DNA of 64,000 nt from Cordia subcordata (GCA_028554755.1 JAPTOF010000009.1:15353501-15417500), one strand, 5' to 3'. Counted from the first letter of the stretch, positions 1 to 10,589 are shown. Notes: generated by a model not told the origin, from the letters alone. Numbers and translations are program-made.

Positions 1-232
1 CTAAGGTATAAATAAGCAAGTTAATGGCGGTTGTGTTCTTATTTCTGATTGAAACACCTAATTCAGTGCCCTCCAAGCCATATTGCTAGCTGTGTAGGCG
101 ATTAAGAATTTTATGGTTTTCTTGTTAAGATCTAGAAAGAATTGTTTTAAGATTAGACTTCTTGTAGGTAAGAGATATGTGTATTATTCACTCCAAAAAA
201 ATACGAAAGGATGTGATATCTGTATCAAGTAC

Positions 233-238
233 CACGTG
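233..238. promoter_or_regulatory. G-box (CACGTG) motif, recurring in AT blocks
   Basis: A perfect CACGTG palindrome. Further ones lie at 571-576 and 886-891, and equivalents occur in the other units. Each sits at the same place in the sub-repeat, usually within TACCACGTGATT. In plants such a motif can bind bZIP and bHLH factors. Function here is inference: the block lies upstream of a NAC gene but is also simply a repeat. Confidence 0.35.
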
Positions 239-601
239 ATTGCTCGAGAGTAAGAATCCAATTAGACCCCAAATTTTTAATTTTTTTAATTATAATTGTA
301 TAAAAAATTTGTTATCATATTACTTTTTTAAACCTTTAAACGTCTCTGCAATTGGCTTTGCACTTGTAATCTCGCGACGATTCTTTTTAGACTTTAGCCG
401 AAAAACCATAAAATTCTTAATCGTCTACACCAGTACTACCCTACCCCTACCAAACAAAATTTTTTGGTTTTCTTGCTCAAGTCAAAAAAGAATTGTTTTA
501 AGATTAGACTTCTTATATGTAAGATAGATGTGTATTCCCACTTCCAAAAATATACCAATGGATCACGTACCACGTGATTAGCTGAGCCTAAATATTTATT
601 T

Positions 602-842
602 GCAGTTAAGTCAAACATAAACTAACACCGAAACCAGCAATTTAGAGCCAATTTGGCATTGTTGCTGCTATTTTTTTTTCTTTTAAAAAAAAAACTAGAT
701 ATAAATCTACTGTTGAGAAAAGTTGTTTTGTTATTGAAGAAAATTACTTGAAAAAAGAAATGATTGTACAAGAACGTACCGGTATTACCTTGGAAAATAT
801 CTTAGAGAAAATAGTTCTATGTATGCTCGGGCATGGATAAAT
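602..842 (+). repeat. Short chimera related to LINE region
   Basis: The first half matches about 6,495-6,625 and the second half matches about 7,228-7,316, the start of the LINE reverse-transcriptase remnant. The roughly 600 bp between those two regions are absent. It is either an internally deleted old copy of that locus or the product of template switching. Equivalents lie at 19731-19968 and 39083-39324. Confidence 0.65.
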
Positions 843-2271
843 AATGCTTCCCTCCAAAAAATATCAACGGATGTGATTTTTGAGTCACGTGTTACATGAT
901 TGCTTAAGAGTAAGTATTTAATTAGGCTTCAAATTTGAAAATTTCGTAATTATAAATATAATTATATAAAAAATGTTATAAGATTATTCTTTTCGAATTT
1001 AAACGTTTCAATATTAGGTTTTTTTCTTCTAAACCTTTAATTTTATAATTTTTATTAGTTTTCAAATCAATATTTTCGTTAGGTATTTTTATTTTTGTGT
1101 AAATATATTCATTTTTTTTTTTGTAATTTATAAAAATTTCTATATATCAACTAAAGAAATATGAATCATGTTATTCAAACAAAACTTAAAAAGAAACAAA
1201 AGATTGAAGCGTTATATAATCACAAAATGCAGTTTTTGATAAATTTTTAACAAGTTGTGATGCAACTAAATCGAGGGACGAAGTTACATAGTCTTAAGGG
1301 GGGGTCAAATTGCATTTTGATGAAGAGTTTTTTCTATCTGTAGTTTTAGATTTTTTAAAAATTTAATTAGGTATATGACTCACCTTAAATTTATGAATGA
1401 CCCCATAAAATTTTACATTTCATGTTTTAATAAGGATAAATGAGAAAATTTAGTTTTTTGTTAGAGAAAATAAACTATACTCTTATACTTTTGTTTGAAA
1501 ACGTTAGATTTGCCAAATCAATGAAATAAATTTTACAAACAATAAGATATATAAATAATTTAATAATTATTAATAAACCATCTTTGCTCTTTTTTTACAA
1601 ACTCTTCTACATCTATAAGACTTTGATTGTCATAGTTAGAAACTTGAGCTCTCAAAATGAAGAAAAAACCCTCATATTTACTATAAGTAGAAACATTGAG
1701 GAAATGCATGAATTTTATAGGACATTGTGACGTTTAATATTTTGATCCCCCCTGACAAAAATCTTGGTTTCGTGTAAATCTTACGTAAAATTAGTAAATT
1801 ATCTCAGCAATAAACTCTTAATAAATGGATTAAGGATAATATTAATTGAGAAAAAAATGTTAAACAAATTTATTAAAAGAAATTAATTACTAACTTTGCA
1901 TCTCAAAATATTCAATTATTACCTATTGTGTAGTTTCACTTATGTTTTTATTAACTATAATTTAAAATTAATCATTTTGGTGTATATATTTATAGAGCAT
2001 TGTACTAAAAAATGATCTATAATCAAACTTGAGATTGCAAATTCTATATTAATAGTGGTTTATTGATGTCAATTTTAACTAACAACATTACTTACAAGTA
2101 CCTAATTTTTAAGTAAGTTAACAACATATAAACACATATGATTCAAACAATTATTTGAGTTCAAAATGGAGTTCTAGAAAAGCATCAATTATGATGTTTT
2201 TTGTCCAACTACATTTTACACATTTGCGGTTGGTTACAGATAAGGGAGGTCAATTGACCCGTCTTTGTTTT

Positions 2272-2400
2272 GATCTGAAGGCGTAAAGTGATAAGCCAAC
2301 GGTACTTTGGCCATGCTCATCATCAACAAAGTATTATTTTTGGTGCTTGTCAAAACATGCAAAGAATAATGAGAATGAAACATCAACCTTCAACCTTCGA
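2272..2400 (-). pseudogene. NAC gene 5' relic, copy 1
   Basis: On the minus strand this stretch encodes the first codons of the NAC protein (start, then AKVPLAYHFTPSD, against AKVPVGYHFTPSD in the full gene). It is followed upstream by the same leader seen next to the full gene (18,970-19,128). Homology breaks off right after the start of NAC subdomain A, so this is a truncated leftover of an older tandem NAC duplication. It shows that AT block B was once the upstream region of a second NAC copy. Confidence 0.85.
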
Positions 2401-4430
2401 GTTTTAAGGTTTAAATAAGCAAGTTAATGGCGGTTGTGTTTTTATTTCTGATTGAAACACCAAATTATGTGCCCTCCAAGCCATATTGCTAGTTGTGTAG
2501 GCGATTAAGAATTTTATGGTTTTCTTGTTAAAATCTAGAAAGATTTGTTTTAAGATTAGACTTCTTATATGTAAGAGATATGTGTATTCTTTCCTCCAAA
2601 AAAATACGAAAGGATGTGTCATTTGTATCACGTACCACGTGATTGCTTGAGAGTAAATATTCAATTAGACCCAAAATTTTAAAACTTTTTACTTATAATT
2701 ATATATAAAATGTCATCATATTACTTTTTTAAACCTTTAAACGTGTCTATGTTCGGTTTTGTACTTCTAATCTTGCAGCAATTCTTTTTAGACTTTAGCC
2801 AAAAAAAACCATAAAATTCTTAATTGTCTACACCACTGCCCCTACCACTACCAAACAAAATTTTTTGGTTTTCTTGCTCAAGTCAAAAAAGAATTGTTTT
2901 AAGATTAGACTTCTTATATGTAAGAGATATGTGTATTCTTCCCTCCAAAACATATCAAAGGATGTGATTTTTGCATCACGTATTACATGATTGCTTAAGA
3001 GTATGTATTTAATTAGGCTCCAAATTTTAAAATTTTGTAATTATAAATAGAATTATATAAAAAAATGTTATAAGATTATTTTTTAAACATTTAAACGTTT
3101 CAATATTAGGTTTTGTTCTTTTAAACCTTTAATTTTTTTAAATTTTTATTAGTTTTCAAATCTAATATTTTGGTTAGGTATGTTTTATTTTCGTGTAAAT
3201 ATTTTCATTTTTTTTGTAATTTATAAAAATTTCTATATATCAACTAAAGAAATATGAATCATGTTATTCAAGCAAAACTTAAAAAGAAGCAAAAGATTGA
3301 AGCGTTATATAATCACAAAATGCATTTTTTGATAAATTTTAACAAGTAGTGATGCAACTAAATCGAGGGGCGAAGTTACATAGTCTTAAGGGGGGTCAAA
3401 TTGCATTTTGATGAACAGTTATTACTATCCGTAGTTTTAGAATTTTTAAAAATTTAATTAGGTATATGACTCACCTTAAATTTATGAATGACCCCATAAA
3501 ATTTTAGATTTCTTATTTTAATAAGGATAAATGAGATAATTTTGTTTTTAGTTAGAGAAAATAAACTATATTCTTATACTTTTCGTTTCAAAATGTTAGA
3601 TTTGCTAAATCAACGAAGCAAATTTTACAAACAATAAGATATATAAATAATTTAATAATTATTAATAAACCACCTTTGCTCTTTCTTTACACTCTTCTAC
3701 ATCTATAAGACTTTGATTGTCATTGTTAGAAATTTGAGCTCTCAAAATAAAAAAAAAGGCTCAAATTTACTATAAGTAGAAACATTGAGAGAAATGCATG
3801 CACTTTATTGGACATTGTGACATTTAATATTTTGTCCCTCCTAACAAAAATCTTGGTTTCGTGTAAAATTTAAGTAAAGTTTATAAATTATCTCAGAAAT
3901 AAACTCTTAATAAATGGATTAAGGATAATATTAATTGAGAAAAAAATGATAAAAAAAATTATTAAAAGAATTTAATTACTAACTTTGCTTCTCAAAATAT
4001 TCAATTATTACCTATTGTGTAGTTTCACTTATGTTTTTATTAATTATATTTTAAAATTAATCATTTTGGTGCATATATTTATAGAGCATTGTACTAAAAA
4101 ATGATCTCTAATCAATCTTTAGATTGCAAATTAAACAATAATAGTGGTTTATTAATGTCATTTTTAACTAACAATGTTACTTCGACAATAATAGTGGTTT
4201 ATTAATGTCATTTTTAACTAACAATGTTACTTCTAAGTACCTAATTTTTAAGTAAGTTAACAACATATAAGCACATATGATTCAAACAATTATTTGAGTT
4301 TAAAATGGAGTTCTAAAAAAGTATTGATTATGATGTTTTTTGTCCAACTACATTTTACACATTGGCGGTTGGTTACAAACAAGGGAGGTAAATTGACCCC
4401 TCTTTGTTTTGATAAGGTAGTGTATAAGAT
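2401..4430. repeat. AT-rich block B, copy 1
   Basis: A diverged duplicate of block A in the same order, with sub-repeats about 360 bp apart (2,530 and 2,890). There is no coding signal. It ends before unique sequence at 4431-4544, which also shows no gene. Confidence 0.78.
4135..4234. repeat. 50-bp tandem repeat (2 copies)
   Basis: Two adjacent near-identical 50-bp units starting ACAATAATAGTGG. The same pair is present near 23,257-23,356 and 42,610-42,709. It is absent at the matching place in block A, so it arose in block B only. Confidence 0.8.
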
Positions 4431-4705
4431 ATTTTCCTTGTTTTGATTGACCCCCACTAAAACTCTCTTAATTTTTTTATTCTCTCAAATCAACATCCGG
4501 ATTTCGTGACATTCGAACTTAGATCATCCTGTTTCTATATTAGGTTTTGTACTTCTAAACCTTTAATACTTTTTTATTTTTATCTTAAATTTATATTTTT
4601 GTTAAGTATATTTTATTTTTGTGTAAGTATATTCATTTTCTTTGTAATTTATAAAAATTTATGTATATCAACTAAAAATTTTGAATAACGTTATTCAAAG
4701 CTTAA

Positions 4706-5766
4706 GGGTAAAATGCACAAGACTCTCCTGTAGTCTATCATAAGTGCACAATACCTCGTGGTGAATAAAAGTTCCATCCGTACTCCCTACCGTTTAAATT
4801 CTCCAACGGTGTTACAATTTATTGGAAAAAAAAATACATAACAAGCCCCTGTGGTAAGTAAAAGTTCTATCCGTACTCCCTACCTTTTAAATTCCCCCAA
4901 CAGTGTTACAATTTACTAGAAAAGAAATACATAAATAGCCTTACCCCACTGGTTCAATTTTTTTTTATCAAATACGTGCATAACAATTAATAAAAATAAA
5001 AATTCATCTGATGCAAATTTTATTTTAGTTGATACATAAATGTTAAAGAAAACGAAGCAAAATAATAGGTTATCGATTCATCTAACGAATCAAACTAAAT
5101 TGGAATAAGTATGAACCAAGTCGTCTTTAGTCATAAAATAAAAATATCATCTGAGCATTGAAATTGCGCCACACTTCGGGTTTTGGATCTCTGCATCGAC
5201 GAATATTATTAATCCATATTTTTCCTTCATATTCTTTTTTGGTGCACAGCCATCACGTGTTTCTTAATTGGCAATGCAATTGCTTTCATGGCCTTTTTTT
5301 TTTTTTTTTTTTTTTGTTTTTCTTGTAAACCACTGATAAAGGAATTAAAAGATTAGGGCAAGCTTATACCAGAGAAAATTATTAGAATCCAACTGCGGAA
5401 ATGGATCAAACTACATTTGAAAGCTTTTTGACCAGTGGTTTTCCTCGTATGTTCCCCATGATCTTCAATAGGTAAATTTTATTATGTTTGAGAATTTATA
5501 TCTTTGTTAATTGTTATGTACATGTTTAGCAATTAAAGAAAAAAGGAAGTAAGGTTATTAATGTCTTTTGTTATAAATTTTAACACCATTAGGGAAGTTT
5601 TGACATAAGGGTGTGCGTGTAGAATTTTTACTCACCTTAGGGGTTGTTGAGAGACTTTTGGTATCCGATGGGTAATGTGCGCTGAATTACTCACCACAGG
5701 ACTTGTTATGAGACTTTTGGTACTGCACTTAAGATAGACTATAGGGGGTTCTAGTGCGTTTTATCC
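4706..5766 (+). mobile_element. Mutator-like (Pack-type) element, copy 1
   Basis: The ends are GGGTAAAATGCAC and, inverted, GGATAAAACGCAC. The similarity extends inward as long imperfect inverted repeats with several internal CTGTGGT-type blocks. Flanks AAAGCTTAA (4697-4705) and AAAACTTGA (5767-5775; AAAACTTAA in copy 2) look like a 9-bp target duplication, the usual size for Mutator-like elements. Flanking DNA on both sides resumes an AT-block sequence, showing the element interrupted it. There is no transposase, so it is non-autonomous. The interior carries an exon-like fragment. Confidence 0.65.
5332..5475 (+). pseudogene. Exon-like captured fragment, decayed (copy 1)
   Basis: Equivalent of the 47-codon fragment better seen at 24463-24606. 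In copy 1 the first 100 bp after a run of about 22 T carry many substitutions, mostly C to A or G to T, that destroy the start and frame. The distal part (MDQTTFESFLTSGFPRMF) is unchanged. I do not recognise the parent gene. Confidence 0.5.
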
Positions 5767-5775
5767 AAAACTTGA

Positions 5776-7070
5776 TAAGAAGCAAAAGGTTGAAGCTTAA
5801 TATAATCTCAAAAAGGAATTCGTGACAAATTTTTAACAAGCATCAATTCAAGTAAATCTTACGTAAAATTGATAAATAGTCTCAATAGATTGATGATAAT
5901 ATTAACGGGCAAAAGGTCTAACTGATAAACCTTCTCAGGCTCATTCTTCTCTTATTTCCTACAAGAGATATTTTTTTTAATTGGTAATTTTGCTTTCACT
6001 CATATAATTTGGAATAGAATCTGGTAGTTACATGGCCTAAAAACCGCATAGGTGTATGACATTTTGGCATATAGCTTTTTTGTATAATTTGGGATAGAGT
6101 TCGGTACAGTTAGTACGTCTTGACCAAGTCAACAATCCACTCAAAAATATATTTTTGTAAGTTTAAAAGTTAAAATTATTTGGTTGGCCCATTTTGAAAA
6201 GAAATTTTAAGTAAAAGTTAAAATGAAAAACATATTAAATAAAGTTTAGAAACTCCATATTAGAGCTCTTAAAAGAAAATCTTCTCAAAAGTTGTTTTTA
6301 TGGCGCGAGAAAAATATTTTGTTTTATTTCCCTTTTCAAAATTTTCATTAAATATTTTTAAAAGTTTAATAATACTCAAAAAATAACTAAAAGATCAACA
6401 TCTAAAATACAAAATCAAACAGTTAATTTTTTTGGTCAATAAATACCCAAACTTTACCATTAGAATACTTTGGCATTCAAAATTTAAATTTCACGATTAA
6501 GTCAAACAGAAACCAACACCTAAACTAGTAATTTAGAGCCAATCTGGCTTTGTTGCTGCTATATTGAAAAGCACTTTATCTAAACATGCTATTGAGAAAA
6601 GTTGATTTGTTATTGAATAAAAATACTATTTGATAAAAAAGAATAGTTTGTAATTTGTGTTTTGTTAAAATTGCTATTTACAGAGATATTTATGATTTAT
6701 TTATATTTTATATTTTTTTAGTCTTTAAACTTCTTAAATTTCCAAAAATTTTTGCATTTTCCAATATTTATTTTTTTTAATTTTTGCTTGTTTTGATTTT
6801 TTAATGTTTCCATTTTACATGCTTCCATTTTTTATTTTTAATCTTTAAATATTTTATTATTCAATTTTTTATTTTAATTTTTAATTTTTTAAAAATTTAA
6901 AGTTTTTAAATTTATTTAAGTAATATATTTAATTTAATTGTTTTAATTAATAAAAGTATATAAACCCACTGCATATAAAACGTAGTTGGACAAAAAAATC
7001 ATAATTGATGTTTTTTCAGAACTTCATTTTAGGCCTTACAACCTAATGCATCTTCCTTCTTGCAAAGCTC

Positions 7071-7101
<31 letters not shown>

Positions 7102-7201
7102 TTTTAATTGTGAACCTCAATCCCAAACTGGTTCTCAATAGGTGCAAATGTTGTAGAAATAAGTTGAATGAGCTAACTTTTTTTTTTTTTAGCTTTCCAA
7201 C
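5776..7201. other. AT-rich intergenic DNA, copy 1
   Basis: No gene seen. The first 130 bp continue the AT-block target interrupted by the Mutator-like element. The stretch 6495-6625 is shared with 602-720. The rest is poly-A/T-rich. A TTA microsatellite lies near the end. Confidence 0.6.
7073..7101 (+). repeat. TTA microsatellite
   Basis: About nine or ten TTA units. The run is about two units shorter in copy 3, consistent with slippage or length miscalls. Confidence 0.9.
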
Positions 7202-8592
7202 TTGAAAACACTTTTTAACTTGAAAATAGAAATGATTGTACAAGAACGTGATGATATTACCTTGGAAAACATCTTAGAGAAAATAGTTGTGTGTACGCTT
7301 GGGCATGGACGAATAACACTTGTAACGTCAGTCTTAGCGACATTACCGTCTTATACTATGCAAACAATGTACTTGCCCGTGCAGACTTGCAATGAGATAT
7401 ATAGATTGCCGGGAACTTTATTTGGGGAGAAAATGAAGTGAAGCGCAAAATTCACTGACTTGCATCGGTGGAGTCCTATTGGTCAGAGAATGCGGGATGG
7501 AAATGGGGAGAGTTTCAAGAATTCTCTCCAACGAAACATTGTCCCAAGTTGCAAGAGCTAAAGTAATAAATGAGGATGAAGATACAGATTTTATTGCCTA
7601 GAGTAATGACACGAGAGGACAATTTTCAGTTTCTGCCGCCTACAAAAAGCCTATCAAAAACGTAGGAAAGGATTGTACAGGGCCTTGGGAGATTTTTTGG
7701 AAAATAGAATGTCCTCATAAATGCCTCACCTTTGCATGGCAAATGATTCACATTAGATTGCCTTGTAACGTGAACCTCCAGTGAAGAAATATCGGAGTAG
7801 ACGATATCTATGTGGCTTGTGAAAACAACTCTAAGAATGAGGAGTACCTTTTTAGAGGACGTCGCAACACCGTTGATGTTTGGAAGCAACTATAGCCTAG
7901 CAACAATCATCAAGTTTTTAGAGCAATACCATGGAATGAATGGATTCAAATTAACATCGAGGACAAAACCTAGAATGCCATCTTTATTTTTACCCTTTTG
8001 TGGCAACGGAGGTGGAAAATGAAAAACTCGTTGGCAAAGAAGAGGAATTACAGCCGCAGAATGAAGCTTGGCATACTCAATGGTACTAAAGGGAAGTTCA
8101 GGAGGCATGGGAGGCACGCCAATATGGGCAAACTCGAATCACTAAAGAATGCGGCTCGTAGGCTGGTCACCTCTTTGCCGGGACTTCAAACTCAACTTGG
8201 ATGGATGCTCTAAAGGCAACCCGGATGGGGCAGCGATAGGAGGTTTCTTTTAGACGAACATGGAGTTTGGGTTGTTGGCTTTGCCATCAATATCGGTGTC
8301 GTCTCAAATAATATCGCAGAAGCAAGGGCATTATTTGAGGGACTAATGATTGTAGAAGAAATTGGAATCATTACCTTAGAGATTGAAACTGATTCACAAC
8401 CATTAGTGAATTGGGTGACAGGACAAATGCAATCGGGAAGGGTGGAGCTGCCTTTGATAGACGAATGCAAGAAGAGAATGGCGTTTCCACTTGAAGCATG
8501 TCTATAGGAAAGCCAATCAAAGTGCAGATGGCTAGCAAATTTTGGCTTGACACTCCAACTTGGCAGTGATTGCTGTGCCGGAGTAATTAAAC
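7202..8592 (+). pseudogene. L1-type LINE ORF2 3' relic, copy 1
   Basis: Three parts of a plant non-LTR polymerase can be read in different frames. First is the end of the reverse transcriptase (GHGRITLVTSVLATLPSYTM, then CNEIYRLPG; compare the family pattern GRLTLxKSVLxxxPxYxMQ), at about 7,225-7,475. Next is the zf-RVT zinc-binding region (GPWEIFWKIECPHKCLTFAW), about 7,640-7,900. Last is a plant RNase H-like domain (LDGCSKGNP, then NIAEARALFEGL and ETDSQPLVNW), about 8,190-8,560. Stops and frameshifts separate them and the endonuclease and RT core are missing. A one-base G loss near 7,412 shortens the first frame in this copy. It cannot transpose. Confidence 0.85.
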
Positions 8593-9251
8593 AAAATAGT
8601 TGAGTATGGGAGGGTGCATAACAACTAGTGCACCTGAGCCAAGTTATCTGATATGTCTGTGCAATATATTATAAGATAACGACACAAAAGGAGAAGCCAA
8701 AACTACGACAAAGTCAGAGTACATTCAAGAATACCTATGTTAGGAATAGTTTGATAGGTTCAAGGACACCTAGGGCAAAAAGAGTGTAGTTGTTGCTGAA
8801 TAGAGGTGTTATTGAAAAACGAGATCGTCATTGGCACCTTGCAAGAGACGAAGCAAAGACAGAAAAAAGAAGATGAATACATCATCAGAGAAGCCAAAGC
8901 TTAACGTTGCATAAGGTATCATCAAGATAGGTTGATAACGAAGTAGTGAGAAGACAACCACAAGGATATGGTCTAATCATACGCTTTGGCCTATTAGATG
9001 TTCTTGGAGTTATGATCTAATGGTTGTGATCAAGTGTGATGTGCAACTAGTAGAATTGATGGGCTTAAGTATTAGAGATTTAAAACTTAAGAATGGTTCA
9101 GTATTATTTTGTGCTTAAGAGAGGATCTTTAGATGTCAAAAATCCAAATTTGAAGACAAAATTGCCAAATTCCATCTACGCATTGAAGTATTGAATTTTG
9201 AAGATGTTGATCAAGGGTTCAACGCTTGGAACTTCTTGTCAAGGAACGAAT
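8593..9251. other. Flank between LINE relic and copia element, copy 1
   Basis: Less AT-rich than its surroundings, with no readable protein. It is probably decayed transposon or the LINE 3' flank. Copy 3 breaks off inside the equivalent of this stretch (about 8,823). Confidence 0.5.
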
Positions 9252-9675
9252 TGTTGGAAAATTTCTCTTTAAAGTGGGCTACCGTTAATTATTTTTGGTT
9301 TTTTGAAATAGGCTGAATATCTGGTTCACAAGTTGGGCTTTGTGATCATATTAGTTTTAGCCCACCTCATAAATCCATATGGTTCTTTTATGCATAGGCC
9401 CATATATTTTGATAAATCCTATTATGGGTAGGACTGTCAAAATTTATTATAAATAGGGCTAGGTCCCCTATTCTACTCTTAACCCTAGCAGTTGCTCCCA
9501 TAAGCATCTGTTAATATTGAGTATAGCAAGGATAGGAAGATCTACGCATAGACTGGGTGACAGTTATTTCTTTGACAATTTTTAACAATAATGGCTCAAA
9601 CAGGTACGCACTTCCGCTATCGATTATGTCTTTAAATTTATATTTTAAGTTCATATATAATTATTTGCAGTTACA
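9252..9675 (+). repeat. 5' LTR of copia element, copy 1
   Basis: Begins TGTTGG and ends GTTACA. A TATA-like TTATAAATAGGG lies near 9,449-9,460, a plausible promoter, with the R region beginning some 30 bp downstream. Its partner is 16392-16815. Confidence 0.93.
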
Positions 9676-9677
9676 TG

Positions 9678-9690
9678 TGGTATCAAAGCC
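9678..9690 (+). other. Primer-binding site, initiator tRNA-Met
   Basis: TGGTATCAAAGCC, two bases after the LTR. It matches the usual copia primer site complementary to the 3' end of initiator tRNA-Met (TGGTATCAGAGC) with one mismatch. Confidence 0.9.
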
Positions 9691-9911
9691 ACTTATACAT
9701 GGATTTACATATTATAACAAAAGTATATACTTGTTTGAGTGTGTAAACTATGAAAGTTCTTAATTTATTTTATGATTATATGATTATTGAATTTTTGTTT
9801 CATAAAATTAATTGAGGGCTTTCATAGAATCCTTTTTTTTATTATTGCATAATTCATATTAGTTTTCTTGTTTTGGAATTGATTGATTGATTGAAAAAAA
9901 AAAAAAAAAAC

Positions 9912-9993
9912 TGAAGCTAAAAGAATTCGAACCTGCGTGGACAAAACCCACATGATTTTTAATCATGTCTGATAACCACCCTGGCATGCCTAC
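9912..9993 (-). pseudogene. tRNA-Ser-like sequence, copy 1
   Basis: On the minus strand it has an A-box like that of nuclear tRNA-Ser (TGCCAGGGTGGTTATC), an anticodon arm CATGA-TTAAAAA-TCATG, a long variable arm GTGGGTTTTGTCCAC as in class II tRNAs, and a B-box GGTTCGAATTC. The loop would carry AAA rather than a Ser anticodon, and the acceptor ends do not pair, so it should not be a working tRNA. A long T run follows on the tRNA strand. Confidence 0.7.
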
Positions 9994-10066
9994 TTTTTGG
10001 TTTTAATTGTGTTTAATTTTTTCCTTGTTTGCTTCTGCAACTAATGTTCATTTAAAAAATAAACAT

Positions 10067-10148
10067 TGAAGATAGCAAGATTTGAATCGCTGCTCTTTTC
10101 GGACCAAAACCTTAATCTGGCGCCTTCGACCAACTCAGCCATCTTGAC
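10067..10148 (-). pseudogene. tRNA-Leu(AAG)-like sequence, copy 1
   Basis: On the minus strand it starts GTCAAGATGGCTGAGTTGG, a perfect A-box, followed by the Leu-type AAGGCGCCAGA. The anticodon stem CCAGA/TTTGG encloses TTAAGGT (anticodon AAG). A class II variable region and a weaker B-box GATTCAAATCT follow. The 5' part is very close to nuclear tRNA-Leu, but the T stem and 3' acceptor strand are decayed. Confidence 0.72.
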
Positions 10149-10212
10149 ACTTGTGCTTTAGTTGTGTTTTTACACTATATGTTAGCGTAATAACTGGTAC
10201 ATAAAAAAAAAA

Positions 10213-10293
10213 GCTGAAGGCAAGAGTCGAACCTACGTCTTCCTAGTGGAACAAAACTCTAAAGTAGGTGTCTTGCCACTACACTAAAGTCCT
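10213..10293 (-). pseudogene. tRNA-like sequence with strong B-box, copy 1
   Basis: On the minus strand it has an A-box-like TAGTGTAGTGGC and a T arm GTAGG-TTCGACT-CTTGC with all five pairs possible (two G-T). About 81 nt, followed by a run of about ten T. The anticodon is unclear and the acceptor ends do not pair. Identity uncertain. Confidence 0.55.
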
Positions 10294-10366
10294 ATTTTGT
10301 TTTGTATTCTAGTTGCATAATATATTGTGAGAGGCAGAATATAATTAAAAATAATTTTTTTTGTAT

Positions 10367-10434
10367 CATAAAAGGATTGAACTCGCAACTTTTTGCTTAT
10401 AAAACAAATACATTACCACCAAGCTACAAAGGCA
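10367..10434 (-). pseudogene. tRNA-like sequence, possible UAU anticodon, copy 1
   Basis: On the minus strand it has a D arm TAGCTTGGTGGTAATG, an anticodon arm TTTGT-TTTATAA-GCAAA (anticodon TAT) and a B-box-like GAGTTCAATCC. It is class I length, about 68 nt. T and acceptor stems are weak. Confidence 0.5.
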
Positions 10435-10501
10435 AGCATTATTTTGTTTGGTATGTATTTGAGTATTAAATTAATAAATAATTTTAAAAAAAAAAGGATT
10501 T

Positions 10502-10582
10502 GCTAGCAAGAAATTTTTGAACTTTAGCCATTCTTAAGCTATAAGTTTTATCATTCGTTCCTTAACTACTAAGCTAGCAACC
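10502..10582 (-). pseudogene. Weak tRNA-like sequence, copy 1
   Basis: On the minus strand it has a D-arm-like CTTAGTAGTTAAGGA and a poor B-box AAGTTCAAAAATT, with a T run downstream. The main support is its place in the array, at the same spacing and on the same strand as the four others. Confidence 0.35.
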
Positions 10583-10589
10583 TACGTTT

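Larger units (their letters stand above)
1..2271. repeat. AT-rich block A, copy 1
   Basis: Non-coding AT-rich DNA. The first 600 bp hold tandem sub-repeats of about 354 bp, recognisable by a shared run near 137-170 and 491-525. The block repeats at 2401-4430 in a diverged form. It is the upstream flank of the NAC gene in the neighbouring unit. No open frame longer than about 95 codons is present, and none resembles a protein. Confidence 0.8.

Noticed and set aside
240..618. Overlapping open frames of 60-112 codons in AT block A
   Set aside because: Low-complexity Phe/Leu/Ile/Lys translations of AT-rich repeats, opposed on both strands and starting at non-ATG codons in some cases. No protein signature.
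1300..1760. hAT-like transposon end around the GGGGTCAAATTGCA and TTTTGATCCCCCC motifs
   Set aside because: Such motifs are common in plant repeats, but I could not find terminal inverted repeats, a target duplication or a transposase here.
4135..4234. CRISPR-like or satellite array
   Set aside because: Only two adjacent 50-bp units without spacers; an ordinary tandem duplication.
7202..8592. Functional reverse transcriptase or RNase H gene
   Set aside because: The three domain pieces lie in different frames with stops, in every copy; it is a LINE relic.
10067..10148. A functional tRNA-Leu gene
   Set aside because: The 5' half is convincing, but the T stem and the acceptor ends do not pair, so I call it a tRNA-like relic.
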